A stretch of 64,000 bases of DNA from Alphaproteobacteria bacterium (GCA_030066595.1 JASJBI010000022.1:112536-176535); one strand, 5' to 3'; shown: positions 27,122 through 35,207, numbered from the stretch's first letter. Translations and numbers: made by a program. Notes: a model not told the origin generated them from the letters alone.

Positions 27122-27589
27122 ATGGACATCGACATTGGCATCGATGCGGGAAACCGGAAGGCGATCGCCGACGGCCTGTCCCGCGTTCTGGCGGATACCT
27201 ATACCCTGTACCTCAAGACCCATAACTTCCACTGGAACGTGACGGGTCCGATGTTCAACACCCTGCATCTCATGTTCGAGGATCAGTACACCGAGCTTGC
27301 CACGGCGGTTGACGAAATCGCCGAGCGCATCCGTGCCCTCGGCCACCCGGCACCGGGAAGCTACAGCCAATATGGCCGTCTCTCCTCGATCAAGGAGGAG
27401 GAGGGGGTGCCGGCGGCCAACGACATGCTGAGGCAGTTGGTGGAGGGCCAGGAGACGATCGTGCGCACCGCGCGCGAGGTATTCCCGCTCGCCGAGGAAG
27501 CCGGGGACGAGCCCACCGCCGACCTGCTGACGCAGCGCATGCAGGTGCATGAGAAGGCGGCCTGGATGATGCGCAGCATGCTGGAGTAG
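27122..27589 (+). CDS. dps: Dps-like DNA-binding ferritin
   Basis: 155 residues, the size of Dps mini-ferritins. The inter-subunit ferroxidase residues are seen in [19 protein letters not shown] followed by EDQYTEL and [13 protein letters not shown]. Dps dodecamers oxidise and store iron and shield DNA during starvation or peroxide stress. ATG 27122 is used because TGGAGG lies about 10 bases upstream and MDIDIGI begins the conserved part. The N-terminal tail is short and not Lys-rich, so DNA binding may be weak. A strong hairpin separates it from the convergent marR gene. Confidence 0.95.
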   Translation: MDIDIGIDAGNRKAIADGLSRVLADTYTLYLKTHNFHWNVTGPMFNTLHLMFEDQYTELATAVDEIAERIRALGHPAPGSYSQYGRLSSIKEEEGVPAANDMLRQLVEGQETIVRTAREVFPLAEEAGDEPTADLLTQRMQVHEKAAWMMRSMLE

Positions 27590-27600
27590 GCGCTCACCGA

Positions 27601-27635
27601 GGCCGTCCGCCCAGCCGACGTCGTGGCGGACGGTC
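27601..27635. terminator. Bidirectional hairpin between dps and marR
   Basis: CCGTCCGCC (27603-27611) pairs with GGCGGACGG (27625-27633) across a 13-base loop, with two more outer pairs possible. It fills the 50-base gap between two convergent genes. There is no clear T-run, so it may be a weak or Rho-assisted terminator for both. Confidence 0.6.
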
Positions 27636-27639
27636 CAGG

Positions 27640-28122
27640 CTAACGCTCTCTGGCCGGCGGTGATTGCCGCGCCGCCTCCACGGTCGCGGCAAAGGCCTGT
27701 CGCAGGTCCTGCCAGCGCCCGTCACCGATGGTGTCGACGAAACGGCTCTGGGCATGTTCCCAGAGGGGTAACGCATCGGCAACCGCTTGCCGTCCTGCGT
27801 CCGTCAGCGCGAGGTGGAGGAGACGGCTCCCGCCACCCCTGGTTTTCGCGACCAAGCCTTTCGCGACCAGCGGCTTGAGGTTGCGGGTCACGGTCGAACC
27901 GTCCATCACCAGCGCATTCGCCAGCTTGCCGTGCGTTGTCGGTTCATCGGCGCCGATCGAGGCCAGAATGATGAACTGCGTCGAGCGCAGCCCGCAGGGC
28001 TCCAGGATCTCGTCGAAGACCTGGGTCACGGCGCGCGACGTTCTGCGGAAGTTTGCGCAGACGCATTGTCCGACCACCGCAGAGATCGCGTCCGCGCTTA
28101 GCGGACCTTGATGCCTGGCCAT
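27640..28122 (-). CDS. MarR family transcriptional regulator
   Basis: A 160-residue MarR-type repressor: N-terminal dimerisation helices with CVCANFRRTSRAVTQVF, a winged HTH near residues 60-115 (THGKLANALVMDGSTVTRNLKPLVAKGLVAKTR, then GGGSRLLHLALTDAG), and a C-terminal helix. The paired Cys near residues 20-22 and Cys43 could allow redox sensing, as in some MarR proteins. Its target is not evident: dps is convergent and pyk lies upstream on the same strand. A perfect 7+7 dyad 32 bases upstream of the start is a plausible autoregulatory site. Confidence 0.92.
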   Translation of the reverse strand: MARHQGPLSADAISAVVGQCVCANFRRTSRAVTQVFDEILEPCGLRSTQFIILASIGADEPTTHGKLANALVMDGSTVTRNLKPLVAKGLVAKTRGGGSRLLHLALTDAGRQAVADALPLWEHAQSRFVDTIGDGRWQDLRQAFAATVEAARQSPPARER

Positions 28123-28153
28123 AATGCGTCCCCTTCGAACATGTCCCCATCGG

Positions 28154-28169
28154 GCGATCGTCCGATCGC
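28154..28169. promoter_or_regulatory. Perfect dyad upstream of marR
   Basis: GCGATCG (28154-28160), TC, CGATCGC (28163-28169). The dyad lies 32 bases ahead of the marR start codon and 62 bases after the pyk stop codon. It may be the operator for MarR autoregulation or, since pyk transcripts pass through it, part of a pyk terminator. Confidence 0.45.
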
Positions 28170-28230
28170 ACCGCCCTACGGCGAGTATGCAATGCTATGG
28201 GTCCAAACCACAATGCGGCCGGATCGCGCT

Positions 28231-29643
28231 TTAGACCCAGGCGATGCGCAAGAGGTTGGTGGCCCCGGGCGTGCCGAAGGGCATGCCGGCGGTGATGATG
28301 ATCCGCTCGCCCGCCTTGGCCAGCCCTTCGTGGAGCGCCTGATGGCAGGCGGTCTCCACCATGTCCTCGACGTCCTTCGCATCATGGCTGGTCACGCAGT
28401 GCACGCCCCAGGCGAGCGCCAAGCGGCGCGCGGTGCCCCTGTTGGGGGTCAGCGCCAGGACAGGCACCTCGGGCCGCTCGCGCGCCGCCCGCAGGGTGGT
28501 TGAGCCGGTCGAGGTATAGGTCACGATCGCGGCCGCCCGGACGGTGTGCGCCGCCTGCCGCGCCGCCTCGGTGATGGCGTCGGCGTCGGTCGACTGGGCG
28601 TAGGGGTGTTCGGCGTCCATGACCCGGCGGTAGGCGGGGTCGCGCTCGACCCGGCGGATGATGCGGTCCATGATCGCGACCGCCTCGCGCGGATACTCAC
28701 CAGCCGCGGTCTCGGCCGACAGCATCACCGCGTCCGCGCCTTCATAGACCGCCGTGGCCACGTCGGACGCCTCGGCGCGGGTCGGCGTCGGCGCCTGGAC
28801 CATTGACTCCAGCATCTGGGTCGCCACCACCACGGGTTTGCCAGCCATGCGCGCGACGCGGACGATGCGGCGCTGCAGGCTCGGCACGTCTTCTGGGGGC
28901 ATCTCGACGCCCAGATCTCCCCGCGCGACCATCACTGCATCCACCTGCTCGATGATCTCGCCGAGCCGGTCGATCGCCGCCGGTTTCTCGATCTTGGCCA
29001 TGATCGAAGCGCGCCCCGCGACCAGCTTGCGGGCTTCGGCGATGTCCTCCGGGCGCTGGACGAAGGACAGCGCAACCCAATCAGCGCCCATGTCCAAGCC
29101 ATAGCGCAGGTCTTTCCGGTCTTTGTCCGTCAAGGGCGAGACCGGGATCACCGTGCCGGGCAGGTTCACACCCTTGTGGTCGGACAGCGTGCCGCCGGTG
29201 ATCACTGTCGTGTCCGCGCTGCTGTCGTCGCACTTGACGACCTGGAGCCTCACCTTGCCGTCGTCGAGCAGAACATGCGCGTCCGCGGCCAGGGCCTGGA
29301 AGACCTCCGGGTGCGGCAGAGGTGCGCGCGTGCCGTCGCCCGCGTCGTCGGAGAGATCGAGGCGGAATCGCTGCCCCGACTCGAGCTGGATCTTGCCGTC
29401 CGCAAACGCGCCGACGCGGAATTTGGGCCCCTGAAGGTCCATGAGCGCCCCAATGGGGCGACCCGTTTCCTGCTCGATGGCCCGGATCGCCTCGATCCGC
29501 GCCTTGTGATCCGCGTGGGTCCCGTGGCTGAAGTTCAGACGAAAGACATCCGCGCCGGCCTCGAAGAGTTCAGCGATCTTATCTTTGTCGCCGCTCGCCG
29601 GGCCGAGCGTGGCGATGATTTTAGCGTTCCGCTGGCGTCGCAT
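28231..29643 (-). CDS. pyk: Pyruvate kinase
   Basis: A 470-residue pyruvate kinase converting phosphoenolpyruvate and ADP to pyruvate and ATP. Signatures: KIIATLGPAS near the N-terminus, RLNFSHGTH, the B-domain, MAKIEKPAAID with the catalytic Lys, VARGDLGVEMP, and SAETAAGEYP. The length is standard for proteobacterial enzymes, with no extra C-terminal PEP-utiliser domain. It stands alone; about 145 bases separate it from the next upstream gene on the same strand, and marR follows. Confidence 0.97.
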   Translation of the reverse strand: MRRQRNAKIIATLGPASGDKDKIAELFEAGADVFRLNFSHGTHADHKARIEAIRAIEQETGRPIGALMDLQGPKFRVGAFADGKIQLESGQRFRLDLSDDAGDGTRAPLPHPEVFQALAADAHVLLDDGKVRLQVVKCDDSSADTTVITGGTLSDHKGVNLPGTVIPVSPLTDKDRKDLRYGLDMGADWVALSFVQRPEDIAEARKLVAGRASIMAKIEKPAAIDRLGEIIEQVDAVMVARGDLGVEMPPEDVPSLQRRIVRVARMAGKPVVVATQMLESMVQAPTPTRAEASDVATAVYEGADAVMLSAETAAGEYPREAVAIMDRIIRRVERDPAYRRVMDAEHPYAQSTDADAITEAARQAAHTVRAAAIVTYTSTGSTTLRAARERPEVPVLALTPNRGTARRLALAWGVHCVTSHDAKDVEDMVETACHQALHEGLAKAGERIIITAGMPFGTPGATNLLRIAWV

Positions 29644-29789
29644 GGGCCGAGATTAGCCGCCGCGCCCGGCCGTCGCACGTGAAAACCGTTTGACGCCGAT
29701 GGCCGCGCGATCACGGCCCAGGCGTCGTCCCAGGCCGGGCGCGCCGGGGCAACTGTTGGCGCCGTGAGCCCGCCCCCTCGCGGCCCGGT

Positions 29790-30329
29790 TCAAAGCCCGT
29801 CGCGCAGCTCCTCGAGCCAGTCGATACGGGCCTGCAGCTGGCCGATGTCGTGCTCGAGCCAGGCGACCAGATGGCCGGGTTCGCCGGTGTGGTGCGCCTT
29901 GAGGTCCTCGAGCCTCGCGAGCTCCGTGTTGTAGAGCTCGACCAGCGCCTCGAGCTGTTCGCGCTGATCCTCGCTCGCGAGCACGTGCAGGAAGCGCATC
30001 TTTCCGGCGATCACCAGCTTGTTGATGTCGTCGATCGGCGCACGTACGTTCGAGCGGAGCAGTTCGCCCAGGGATGCTCTGCCGGCCTCTGTGATGCGCA
30101 AGAGGGCGTCGTCCTCGAGGCCTTCGCCCTCCGTCGCCTCGATCAGCCCTTCGTAGCGCAAGAGCTCTATGGAGCTGCCCAGGATGTCCAGCGATGGCCC
30201 GACGATGCGCGTCGCGAAATGGCGCACCTCGGAGGCCAGCGCCGCATAGCGCGTGGGCGCCTGCGCCAGAATGCCCAGCGCCAACATGCGGATCGCTTCC
30301 GATGGAATCAGGGTCTTGTCGCGGTACAT
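29790..30329 (-). CDS. PadR-like winged-helix hypothetical protein
   Basis: A 179-residue protein I do not recognise with certainty. Residues about 8-85 look like a winged helix: EAIRMLALGILAQAPTRYAAL, then LLRYEGLIEA, then LRITEAGRASLGELL, as in PadR-type regulators. The C-terminal half is helical and charged, with EQLEALVELYNTELARLEDLKAHH and HDIGQLQARIDWLEELRD, matching the PadR C-terminal dimerisation region. It is probably a transcriptional regulator. The 146 bases before pyk show nothing clear. Confidence 0.65.
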   Translation of the reverse strand: MYRDKTLIPSEAIRMLALGILAQAPTRYAALASEVRHFATRIVGPSLDILGSSIELLRYEGLIEATEGEGLEDDALLRITEAGRASLGELLRSNVRAPIDDINKLVIAGKMRFLHVLASEDQREQLEALVELYNTELARLEDLKAHHTGEPGHLVAWLEHDIGQLQARIDWLEELRDGL

Positions 30330-30382
30330 GGGGCCGCTCTTGGATGGGGCCGGGGCATCATGCTATGGCCCATTCGTTAACA

Positions 30383-30408
30383 CAAGGCCGCCTCGAGGCG
30401 GCCGTGTG
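30383..30408 (-). terminator. Perfect GC hairpin in an intergenic region
   Basis: GGCCGCCT-CG-AGGCGGCC (30386-30403) is a perfect palindrome flanked by CACAA and GTGTG, which extend the stem imperfectly. Read on the minus strand it is followed by TTGTGTT. It lies 57 bases upstream of the 29790-30329 gene. No intact gene now ends into it, but a short frame ending at 30455 reads toward it, so it may be the old terminator of a lost gene. Confidence 0.45.
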
Positions 30409-30587
30409 CATCTGCTGTCAAAGCCAGGATTCAAACCGCCTTAACCCGGGCCGCTCATAGTGTCGCAATCCATTCGCTGGCATCGGCCGCGCGCTGTTCT
30501 GCCCAATGCGCCGCCTTGCAGGATCGCCCAGGATCTGCGCCTATGCGGTCGCGTGGAGAGCCGCACGCTTAACAGGTACTGGAACCC

Positions 30588-30803
30588 ATGTCCCTGACGG
30601 TGACCCTGATCGTTCTGGCGCTGGCCGCCGCGCTCCTCGCGTTCTCGAACTACATGTCGCGCTGCCCCACCGAGCCCGGCAAACCGCGCCTGATCCCCTA
30701 CCAGGGGCTGCAGTTCGTCGCCCTCATCGCGATCGTGCTGATGCTGGCCCATCTGGTGACCCTGTTCACCGGTGAGCCCTTCAAGGGTCGGGGCGGGTTC
30801 TGA
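30588..30803 (+). CDS. Small two-helix membrane protein
   Basis: 71 residues: a first hydrophobic helix (residues 3-20), a short loop with MSRCPTEPGKPRL, a second helix (about 42-61), and a Gly-rich end. There is no recognisable family by eye, but the amphipathic layout, ATG start and strict hydrophobic spacing make it a believable small inner-membrane protein. The ribosome-binding site is poor. It stands alone ahead of the membrane cyclase gene, 200 bases away. Function unknown. Confidence 0.55.
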   Translation: MSLTVTLIVLALAAALLAFSNYMSRCPTEPGKPRLIPYQGLQFVALIAIVLMLAHLVTLFTGEPFKGRGGF

Positions 30804-31001
30804 CCACGCGGCGAACCGGGTCGCCTCGCTAGGCCGATCGCGGGCGTGCTCGACTCCTGCCGCCGGCGGTCTATCTCTTTCATCAGGTCGTGTGCCTCCT
30901 AGATGCCGAAATCTGTAGCTAGCACAGTCGGCTGCGGACCGCACGGCCGCGAGGCGCGCGCAGTGACCGCGACCCAGTGTTGAGCGATCGGGAGAGCGTC
31001 C

Positions 31002-32399
31002 ATGACCGATGCCGTCGTGACGGAATTGCCAGCGGAAGCGCGGCGACCGAGACTTGAACAGCGGGTGCTCGAGCAGCATGCGGCCGCCTTCCAAGCCGAG
31101 GAGATGGCGGGGCGTCGCCTGGCGACGACCGCGCTGCTTACCGGGATCGCGGTGATCGCGGTCTGGCTGTTCATCCAGGTCGGTCCGCCAAGGGTCTGGT
31201 TCTACCAGGTCATTCTCGGCCTGTTCGCGCTGATCTTCATTGCCAACTACTCGCTGAGCCAAAGTCGGTTCGCACGCCCGTGGCAGTCCTACGTTCTGAT
31301 GTCGCTGGCCGTCGCCCTTCTGGCCTTCACCCTGGTGGTGCCCAATCCGTTCGTCGAGAACTGGCCGACGCAGACGCGCCTCAGATACGGCAACTTCGTC
31401 TACATGTTGGCCTTTCTGGCGCCCATTGCGCTGAGCTACTCGCCGAAGCTGATGATCTGGGCCGGCCTCTCCGCGGCCGCAGCGTGGATCGCCGGCGTGG
31501 TCTGGGTGACGGGGCTGCCCGGGACGATGACCTGGCTCAACCAGCCGGACCTGGGCCGGCCCATGACATCGGACGAGCTCCTGGCCGCCTACCTGGATCC
31601 GCGCTTTGTCGACCTCGAGGCCCGCGTCCAGGAGGTGATCGTGGTCCTCTTGATGGCGGGCGTGCTGGCCCTCGTGGTCTGGCGCTCGCGTCGGCTGGTG
31701 ATGCGACAGATCTCGGTGGCGCGGGAACGGGCCAATCTGGCGCGCTACTTCCCGCCAACGGTGGTCGACCAGCTCGCGGATCTGGACGACCCCCTCGGCG
31801 AGGTGCGGGCGCAGCCGGTCGCGGTCATGTTCGTGGACATCGTCGGGTTTACCCAGCTCGCCGAGCATCGGGATCCGCACGAGACCGTCGAGATCCTGCG
31901 GGACTACCACGCGCTGGTGGAACGCGAGATCTTCGACCACCAGGGGACCTTGGACAAGTTCCTCGGCGACGGGGTCATGGCCACCTTCGGCACGCCCAAC
32001 AGCGGGCCGCAGGATGCGGTGAATGCCCTCGCTTGCGCACAGGCCATTCTGGAACGGATGGCGCGCTGGAACGACGAACGCGCCGCGCGTGGCCAGGCCG
32101 ACATCCCGGTGTCGATTGGCATCCACTACGGCGAGGCGGTGCTGGGCGACATCGGGTCTGAGCGCCGGCTGGAGTTCGCCGTGCTCGGGGACGTGGTCAA
32201 CGTGGCCAACCGGCTCGAGGCCCTGACCCGCACGCTGGCCTGCCGATTGATTGTCAGCCAGGCGCTGGTCGACGCCGTGCATCGTCAGGCCGGCGGGCGC
32301 GCCGAGGGCTTGCTGGCGGACTTCCGCGCATGCGAGCCCCAATCCTTGCGCGGGCGTGCCGAACGGGTGGCCGTGTGGACCTACAGCGGGCCGGAATAG
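31002..32399 (+). CDS. Membrane-bound class III adenylate/guanylate cyclase
   Basis: A 465-residue protein. About six hydrophobic helices lie between residues 40 and 235, followed by a short linker (RERANLARYFPPTVVDQL) and a class III cyclase domain at about 268-440. Metal-binding Asp279 (FVDIVGFT) and Asp323 (FLGDGVMATFG) are present, and FAVLGDVVNVANRLE holds the conserved Asn/Arg region. The linker is the common FPP-type coupling element. It would make cAMP or cGMP in response to a membrane signal. GGGAGAG precedes ATG 31002. Its stop is 4 bases from the convergent aminotransferase stop. Confidence 0.93.
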   Translation: MTDAVVTELPAEARRPRLEQRVLEQHAAAFQAEEMAGRRLATTALLTGIAVIAVWLFIQVGPPRVWFYQVILGLFALIFIANYSLSQSRFARPWQSYVLMSLAVALLAFTLVVPNPFVENWPTQTRLRYGNFVYMLAFLAPIALSYSPKLMIWAGLSAAAAWIAGVVWVTGLPGTMTWLNQPDLGRPMTSDELLAAYLDPRFVDLEARVQEVIVVLLMAGVLALVVWRSRRLVMRQISVARERANLARYFPPTVVDQLADLDDPLGEVRAQPVAVMFVDIVGFTQLAEHRDPHETVEILRDYHALVEREIFDHQGTLDKFLGDGVMATFGTPNSGPQDAVNALACAQAILERMARWNDERAARGQADIPVSIGIHYGEAVLGDIGSERRLEFAVLGDVVNVANRLEALTRTLACRLIVSQALVDAVHRQAGGRAEGLLADFRACEPQSLRGRAERVAVWTYSGPE

Positions 32400-32403
32400 C
32401 GCG

Positions 32404-33789
32404 CTAAGCGGCCAGCCCCTCGTCCTCGACCCATTGGCTGGCATCGGCCAGCGCGCTGTCCAGACGGTCGAACAGCGCGTCCAGCTCGGTTCGGGTGATC
32501 ACCAGCGGCGGGCAGATTGCGATCGTGTCGCCGAGGTTGCGGATGATCAGCCCGTGTGCCTCGGTCCGTTGGCCGACATAGCCGCCGATCCGCCCGATCG
32601 GGTCGAACGGCGTCTTGCTGGCCTTGTCGCGCACCAGCTCGAGGGCGCCGATCAGACCGACCCCGCGGGCTTCGCCGACCAGAGGGTGGGCCGCGAACGA
32701 CCGCAACCTTTCCTGGAAATGGGGCGCCAGGGCACGGACGTGGCCGACGATGTCGGTCTCCTGGTAAATCCGGAGCGCCTCGAGGGCGACCGCGCAGCTC
32801 ACCGGATGGCCGGAATAGGTATAGCCGTGGCCGAAGGTACCGATCTTCTCGCTTTCGGACAGCATGGCCTGATAGATCGGCTCGGAGATCATGACCGCGG
32901 CGATCGGCAGATAGGCCGACGACAGAGCCTTCGCCACGGTCATCATGTCGGGCTTCAGACCATAGGTCTCGGTGCCGAACCAGTTGCCGGTTCGGCCGAA
33001 GCCGCAGATGACCTCGTCGGCGATCAGCAGGACGTCGTGTTTCTTGAGCACCGCCTGAATCTTCTCGAAATAGGTCTTGGGTGGCGGAATGACGCCGCCC
33101 GCGCCCATCACCGGTTCGGCAATCAGCGCGGCCACTGTTTCGGGGCCTTCCGAGAGGATCAGCTGCTCGAGGCTCTCCGCCAACCGCGTCGCGAACTCCT
33201 CCTCGCTCTCGCCGTCCCGCCCGAAACGGTAATAGTGCGGGCAGTCGGTGTGCAGGATGTTGGCGATCGGCAGGTCGAAATCCTGATGCACATAGGGCAG
33301 CCCGGTCAGGCTGGCTGAAGCCACGGTGACGCCGTGATAGCCCCTGGTGCGGGCGATGATCTTCTTCTTCTCCGGCTTGCCGATGGCGTTCATGTAGTAC
33401 CAGACGAGCTTGACCACGGTGTCGTTCGCTTCGGAGCCCGAATTGGTGAAGAACACCTTGGACATCGGCACCGGCGCCAGGGAGAGAAGCTTTTCCGCCA
33501 GGTCGATCGCGTACCGATGGGACTTGTGGTTGAAGCTGTGGCCAAAGGACAGGGTGCGCATGGCGTCCGTCGCCGCCTCCACCAGCCGCTCGTTGCCGTA
33601 GCCGAGCGCCGTGCACCAGAGGCCGGCCAAGCCCTCGATGTATTCCTTGCCGTCGTCGTCGTAGACGTAGATGCCCCGACCCTTGTTGATGATCAAGGGC
33701 CCCTCCGACCGGTGCTTATGCAGGTTGGTGTAGGGATGGATCAGGCTATCGATGTCGCGGCTAGCGGCCGAGTTTCCGAGCGGGGCCAT
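32404..33789 (-). CDS. Class III aminotransferase (omega-amino acid/amine-pyruvate type)
   Basis: A 461-residue PLP-dependent class III aminotransferase. The PLP-contacting TNSGSEAND lies near residue 117, LIADEVICGFGRTG carries the pyridine-binding Asp, and the Schiff-base Lys is in TVAKALSSAYLP near residue 288. The N-terminus IHPYTNLHKHRSEGP and GYHGVTVASASLTG resemble omega-amino acid:pyruvate, taurine or putrescine aminotransferases. Substrate preference is not readable. It is monocistronic, with a 334-base AT-moderate region upstream and no regulator next to it. Confidence 0.92.
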   Translation of the reverse strand: MAPLGNSAASRDIDSLIHPYTNLHKHRSEGPLIINKGRGIYVYDDDGKEYIEGLAGLWCTALGYGNERLVEAATDAMRTLSFGHSFNHKSHRYAIDLAEKLLSLAPVPMSKVFFTNSGSEANDTVVKLVWYYMNAIGKPEKKKIIARTRGYHGVTVASASLTGLPYVHQDFDLPIANILHTDCPHYYRFGRDGESEEEFATRLAESLEQLILSEGPETVAALIAEPVMGAGGVIPPPKTYFEKIQAVLKKHDVLLIADEVICGFGRTGNWFGTETYGLKPDMMTVAKALSSAYLPIAAVMISEPIYQAMLSESEKIGTFGHGYTYSGHPVSCAVALEALRIYQETDIVGHVRALAPHFQERLRSFAAHPLVGEARGVGLIGALELVRDKASKTPFDPIGRIGGYVGQRTEAHGLIIRNLGDTIAICPPLVITRTELDALFDRLDSALADASQWVEDEGLAA

Positions 33790-34123
33790 GGTGTCCTCGA
33801 GGGTTGATGGCGGAGGGCGCCAGAATCGTCGCCCAAACCCCTTAATATCGGCCTGTCACCGGCAGCTGTCAAAGCCTCGCTGTCCGGATTGCTGCTGCAA
33901 CGATGTGCCTGTCCTGCGTCGGCCTCAGTCCCGCCTCAGAGCCTGTAAAAAATTGACATATTCTCGAGCCTATCGTTGTGCGAGATTTTCGGCCGCACCA
34001 GAATCTTCTTGCCAACCTGCAGAAAATATGGCATTAACCGATGCTGCAATGCAGCAATCGCGAAGGAATTGTTCCAAGGCGGTCGGGCAGAGCAGTTTTA
34101 CAGTTTTACAAGGGGAGGCTCTG
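33790..34123. promoter_or_regulatory. Long intergenic region with dyad upstream of a 36-residue peptide gene
   Basis: This 334-base gap separates the divergent aminotransferase and the small membrane peptide gene. It has a consensus-like -35 hexamer TTGACA (33953-33958) on the plus strand, without a convincing -10, and a dyad, CGATGCTGCA-A-TGCAGCAATCG (34039-34060), whose core TGCTGCA/TGCAGCA is perfect. The dyad could be an operator or an RNA hairpin in the leader. No reading frame here looks real. Confidence 0.4.
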
Positions 34124-34234
34124 ATGAGCGACGCGACTGAAGCGAAGGCGGGCGGCCTATTCAAGAACAAGGCTTTGCTCCTGTTGGTTTCGGCGTTTGC
34201 CGTATTGGTTCTGGTCGGCATTCTGACCTCGTAG
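34124..34234 (+). CDS. 36-residue single-helix membrane peptide
   Basis: A very short gene with strong translational signals: GGGGAGG (34112-34118) lies 5 bases before ATG 34124. The peptide has a charged, Lys/Glu-containing N-terminus (MSDATEAKAGGLFKNK) and then one continuous hydrophobic helix (residues 17-34, ALLLLVSAFAVLVLVGIL) ending in TS. This is the form of a small inner-membrane regulator or stress peptide, or possibly a toxin of a type I system. Hairpins follow the stop codon at once. No family recognised. Confidence 0.65.
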   Translation: MSDATEAKAGGLFKNKALLLLVSAFAVLVLVGILTS

Positions 34235-34242
34235 GAGGCGGC

Positions 34243-34300
34243 GCGGCGTCCCAGACGCCGCCCAGGCCAACGGCCTCTTCCCTGGCGGGCAGAGGCCGTT
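34243..34300 (+). terminator. Two consecutive hairpins after the small peptide gene
   Basis: GCGGCGTC-CCA-GACGCCGC (34243-34261) is followed by AACGGCCTCT (34269-34278) pairing with AGAGGCCGTT (34291-34300), with TCTG after it. They start 8 bases after the stop codon at 34234. This tandem arrangement fits a terminator for the 36-residue gene and supports it being a real transcription unit. Confidence 0.65.
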
Positions 34301-34448
34301 CTGCTGTCCGGGCTCCGGCGGCCCAGGTCGGCCGAGGATCGAGAGCCGCCGGGAGCCACGCCGCGCTCTGCGGGCGGCCGGGTCAGCTGGCCGGCGAGAC
34401 ACCGGATTTCCTTCTCGCACCGGCGCCTCAACGGACCTCTTAAGGGCC

Positions 34449-34574
34449 GCGGCCCTTGCCACCCTGACGTCATCAACCTCCTTGACCGTATGACGGAGCG
34501 CGCTGCGGCGCTTTCCTAGCCATGTCGGGAAATGCCTCCGGCAGAATGGGCCCCTATGGTCGGGAAGTGCTCTA
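34449..34574. repeat. Second, partial copy of the MITE-like element
   Basis: About 126 bases match the right half of the element at 5239-5512 (its bases 5385-5512), including a 22-base identical core, AATGCCTCCGGCAGAATGGG plus flanks, and a right end GTGCTCTAG. The left half and left inverted repeat are not recognisable in 34301-34448, so the copy is truncated or diverged. Together the two copies show a dispersed non-autonomous repeat family. Confidence 0.75.
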
Positions 34575-34747
34575 GACTGGCCGTCATGCGCAGGCCGTCA
34601 CGGTCGATTTCGACCCTATCCTCCCTCCGGGGAAACTTTAACCATGACTGCAGCTTAGAACTCTAATATATTGGCAAGAAATAGAAATTACTTCGAAATT
34701 TGTTAATGTGCCGAGGTGAAGAGCGGAGCTTTCCTCGGCCGCCGCGA
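34575..34747. promoter_or_regulatory. AT-rich region upstream of the first ISDP gene
   Basis: Bases 34625-34708 are strikingly AT-rich (TAATATATTGGCAAGAAATAG and AAATTACTTCGAAATTTGTTAATG) amid GC-rich DNA. TTCGAA forms a small palindrome within AAATTACTTCGAAATTTG. This is probably the promoter of the pair of small genes that follow. No factor can be named. Confidence 0.4.
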
Positions 34748-34969
34748 ATGGCCAAGCGCGAGGGAGACAAACAGGGTGGGTTCCGGATTGATCTCAATCG
34801 GATCATTTCCGATCCCCGTTATCGGCGCGACATCCTGCGTCGGCTGGAGCGGGCCCGTGGCCCGACTCAGTATCGGCCCGGGCGGCCGCGCTCCGTCGAA
34901 GAGAGTCGGCGCGGCACTGCCCAGTCGCCCGGCTCGGACACCAGGAAAGACGAGCGGCAGGACGACTGA
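34748..34969 (+). CDS. Small ISDP-motif protein 1
   Basis: 73 residues from ATG 34748 (ATG 34706 would add 14). Residues 13-34 read RIDLNRIISDPRYRRDILRRLE; the rest is basic and Pro/Arg-rich with an acidic end, so probably disordered. The core matches the next gene (IDLERVISDPAYRR), so the two form a tandem paralogous pair sharing [IV]DLxR[IV]ISDPxYRRxxxxxL. I recognise no family. The ribosome-binding site is weak. A short amphipathic helix for binding a partner protein is likely from the pattern, but the role is unknown. Confidence 0.55.
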   Translation: MAKREGDKQGGFRIDLNRIISDPRYRRDILRRLERARGPTQYRPGRPRSVEESRRGTAQSPGSDTRKDERQDD

Positions 34970-35045
34970 CCGCGGCCAGCACAACCATCTGGGTGACTTC
35001 GCCAGCGCTCCGTGAGCCGTGATCGCGGTGTCGAGGGAGGACGCC

Positions 35046-35207
35046 ATGAGCAAGAAGACGGACATCGACCTGGAGCGGGTGATTTCAGATCCGGCATACC
35101 GCCGCCGCGTCATCAAGCAGCTCAACGCCGAGGCGCCTGCCCAGCCGACGGCCGAGGACTCGGATCCGCCGCCGGCACGCCGCCCGTCGAAGCCCGAGTC
35201 CAAATAG
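35046..35207 (+). CDS. Small ISDP-motif protein 2
   Basis: 53 residues with a strong ribosome-binding site (GGGAGG, 35035-35040, 5 bases before ATG 35046). The N-terminus, KKTDIDLERVISDPAYRR followed by RVIKQLN, is the conserved core shared with the gene 77 bases upstream; the tail is Pro/Glu/Lys-rich and likely disordered. Preservation of the core while tails and linkers differ argues for selection on this helix. No family recognised. It may be co-transcribed with the first copy. Confidence 0.65.
   Translation: MSKKTDIDLERVISDPAYRRRVIKQLNAEAPAQPTAEDSDPPPARRPSKPESK

Noticed and set aside
30330..30450. tRNA suggested by GGTTTGAATCC on the minus strand
   Set aside because: The flanking bases cannot form a T stem, and no anticodon or acceptor stem can be drawn around it.
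30441..32444. 667-codon antisense frame opposite the membrane cyclase gene
   Set aside because: Composition is His/Arg/Gly-rich as expected from the complement of a GC-rich gene; the plus-strand frame has clear cyclase residues.
33953..33990. Full sigma-70 promoter at TTGACA
   Set aside because: The -35 hexamer is perfect, but no -10 hexamer exists at 16 to 18 bases; kept only as part of the region description.
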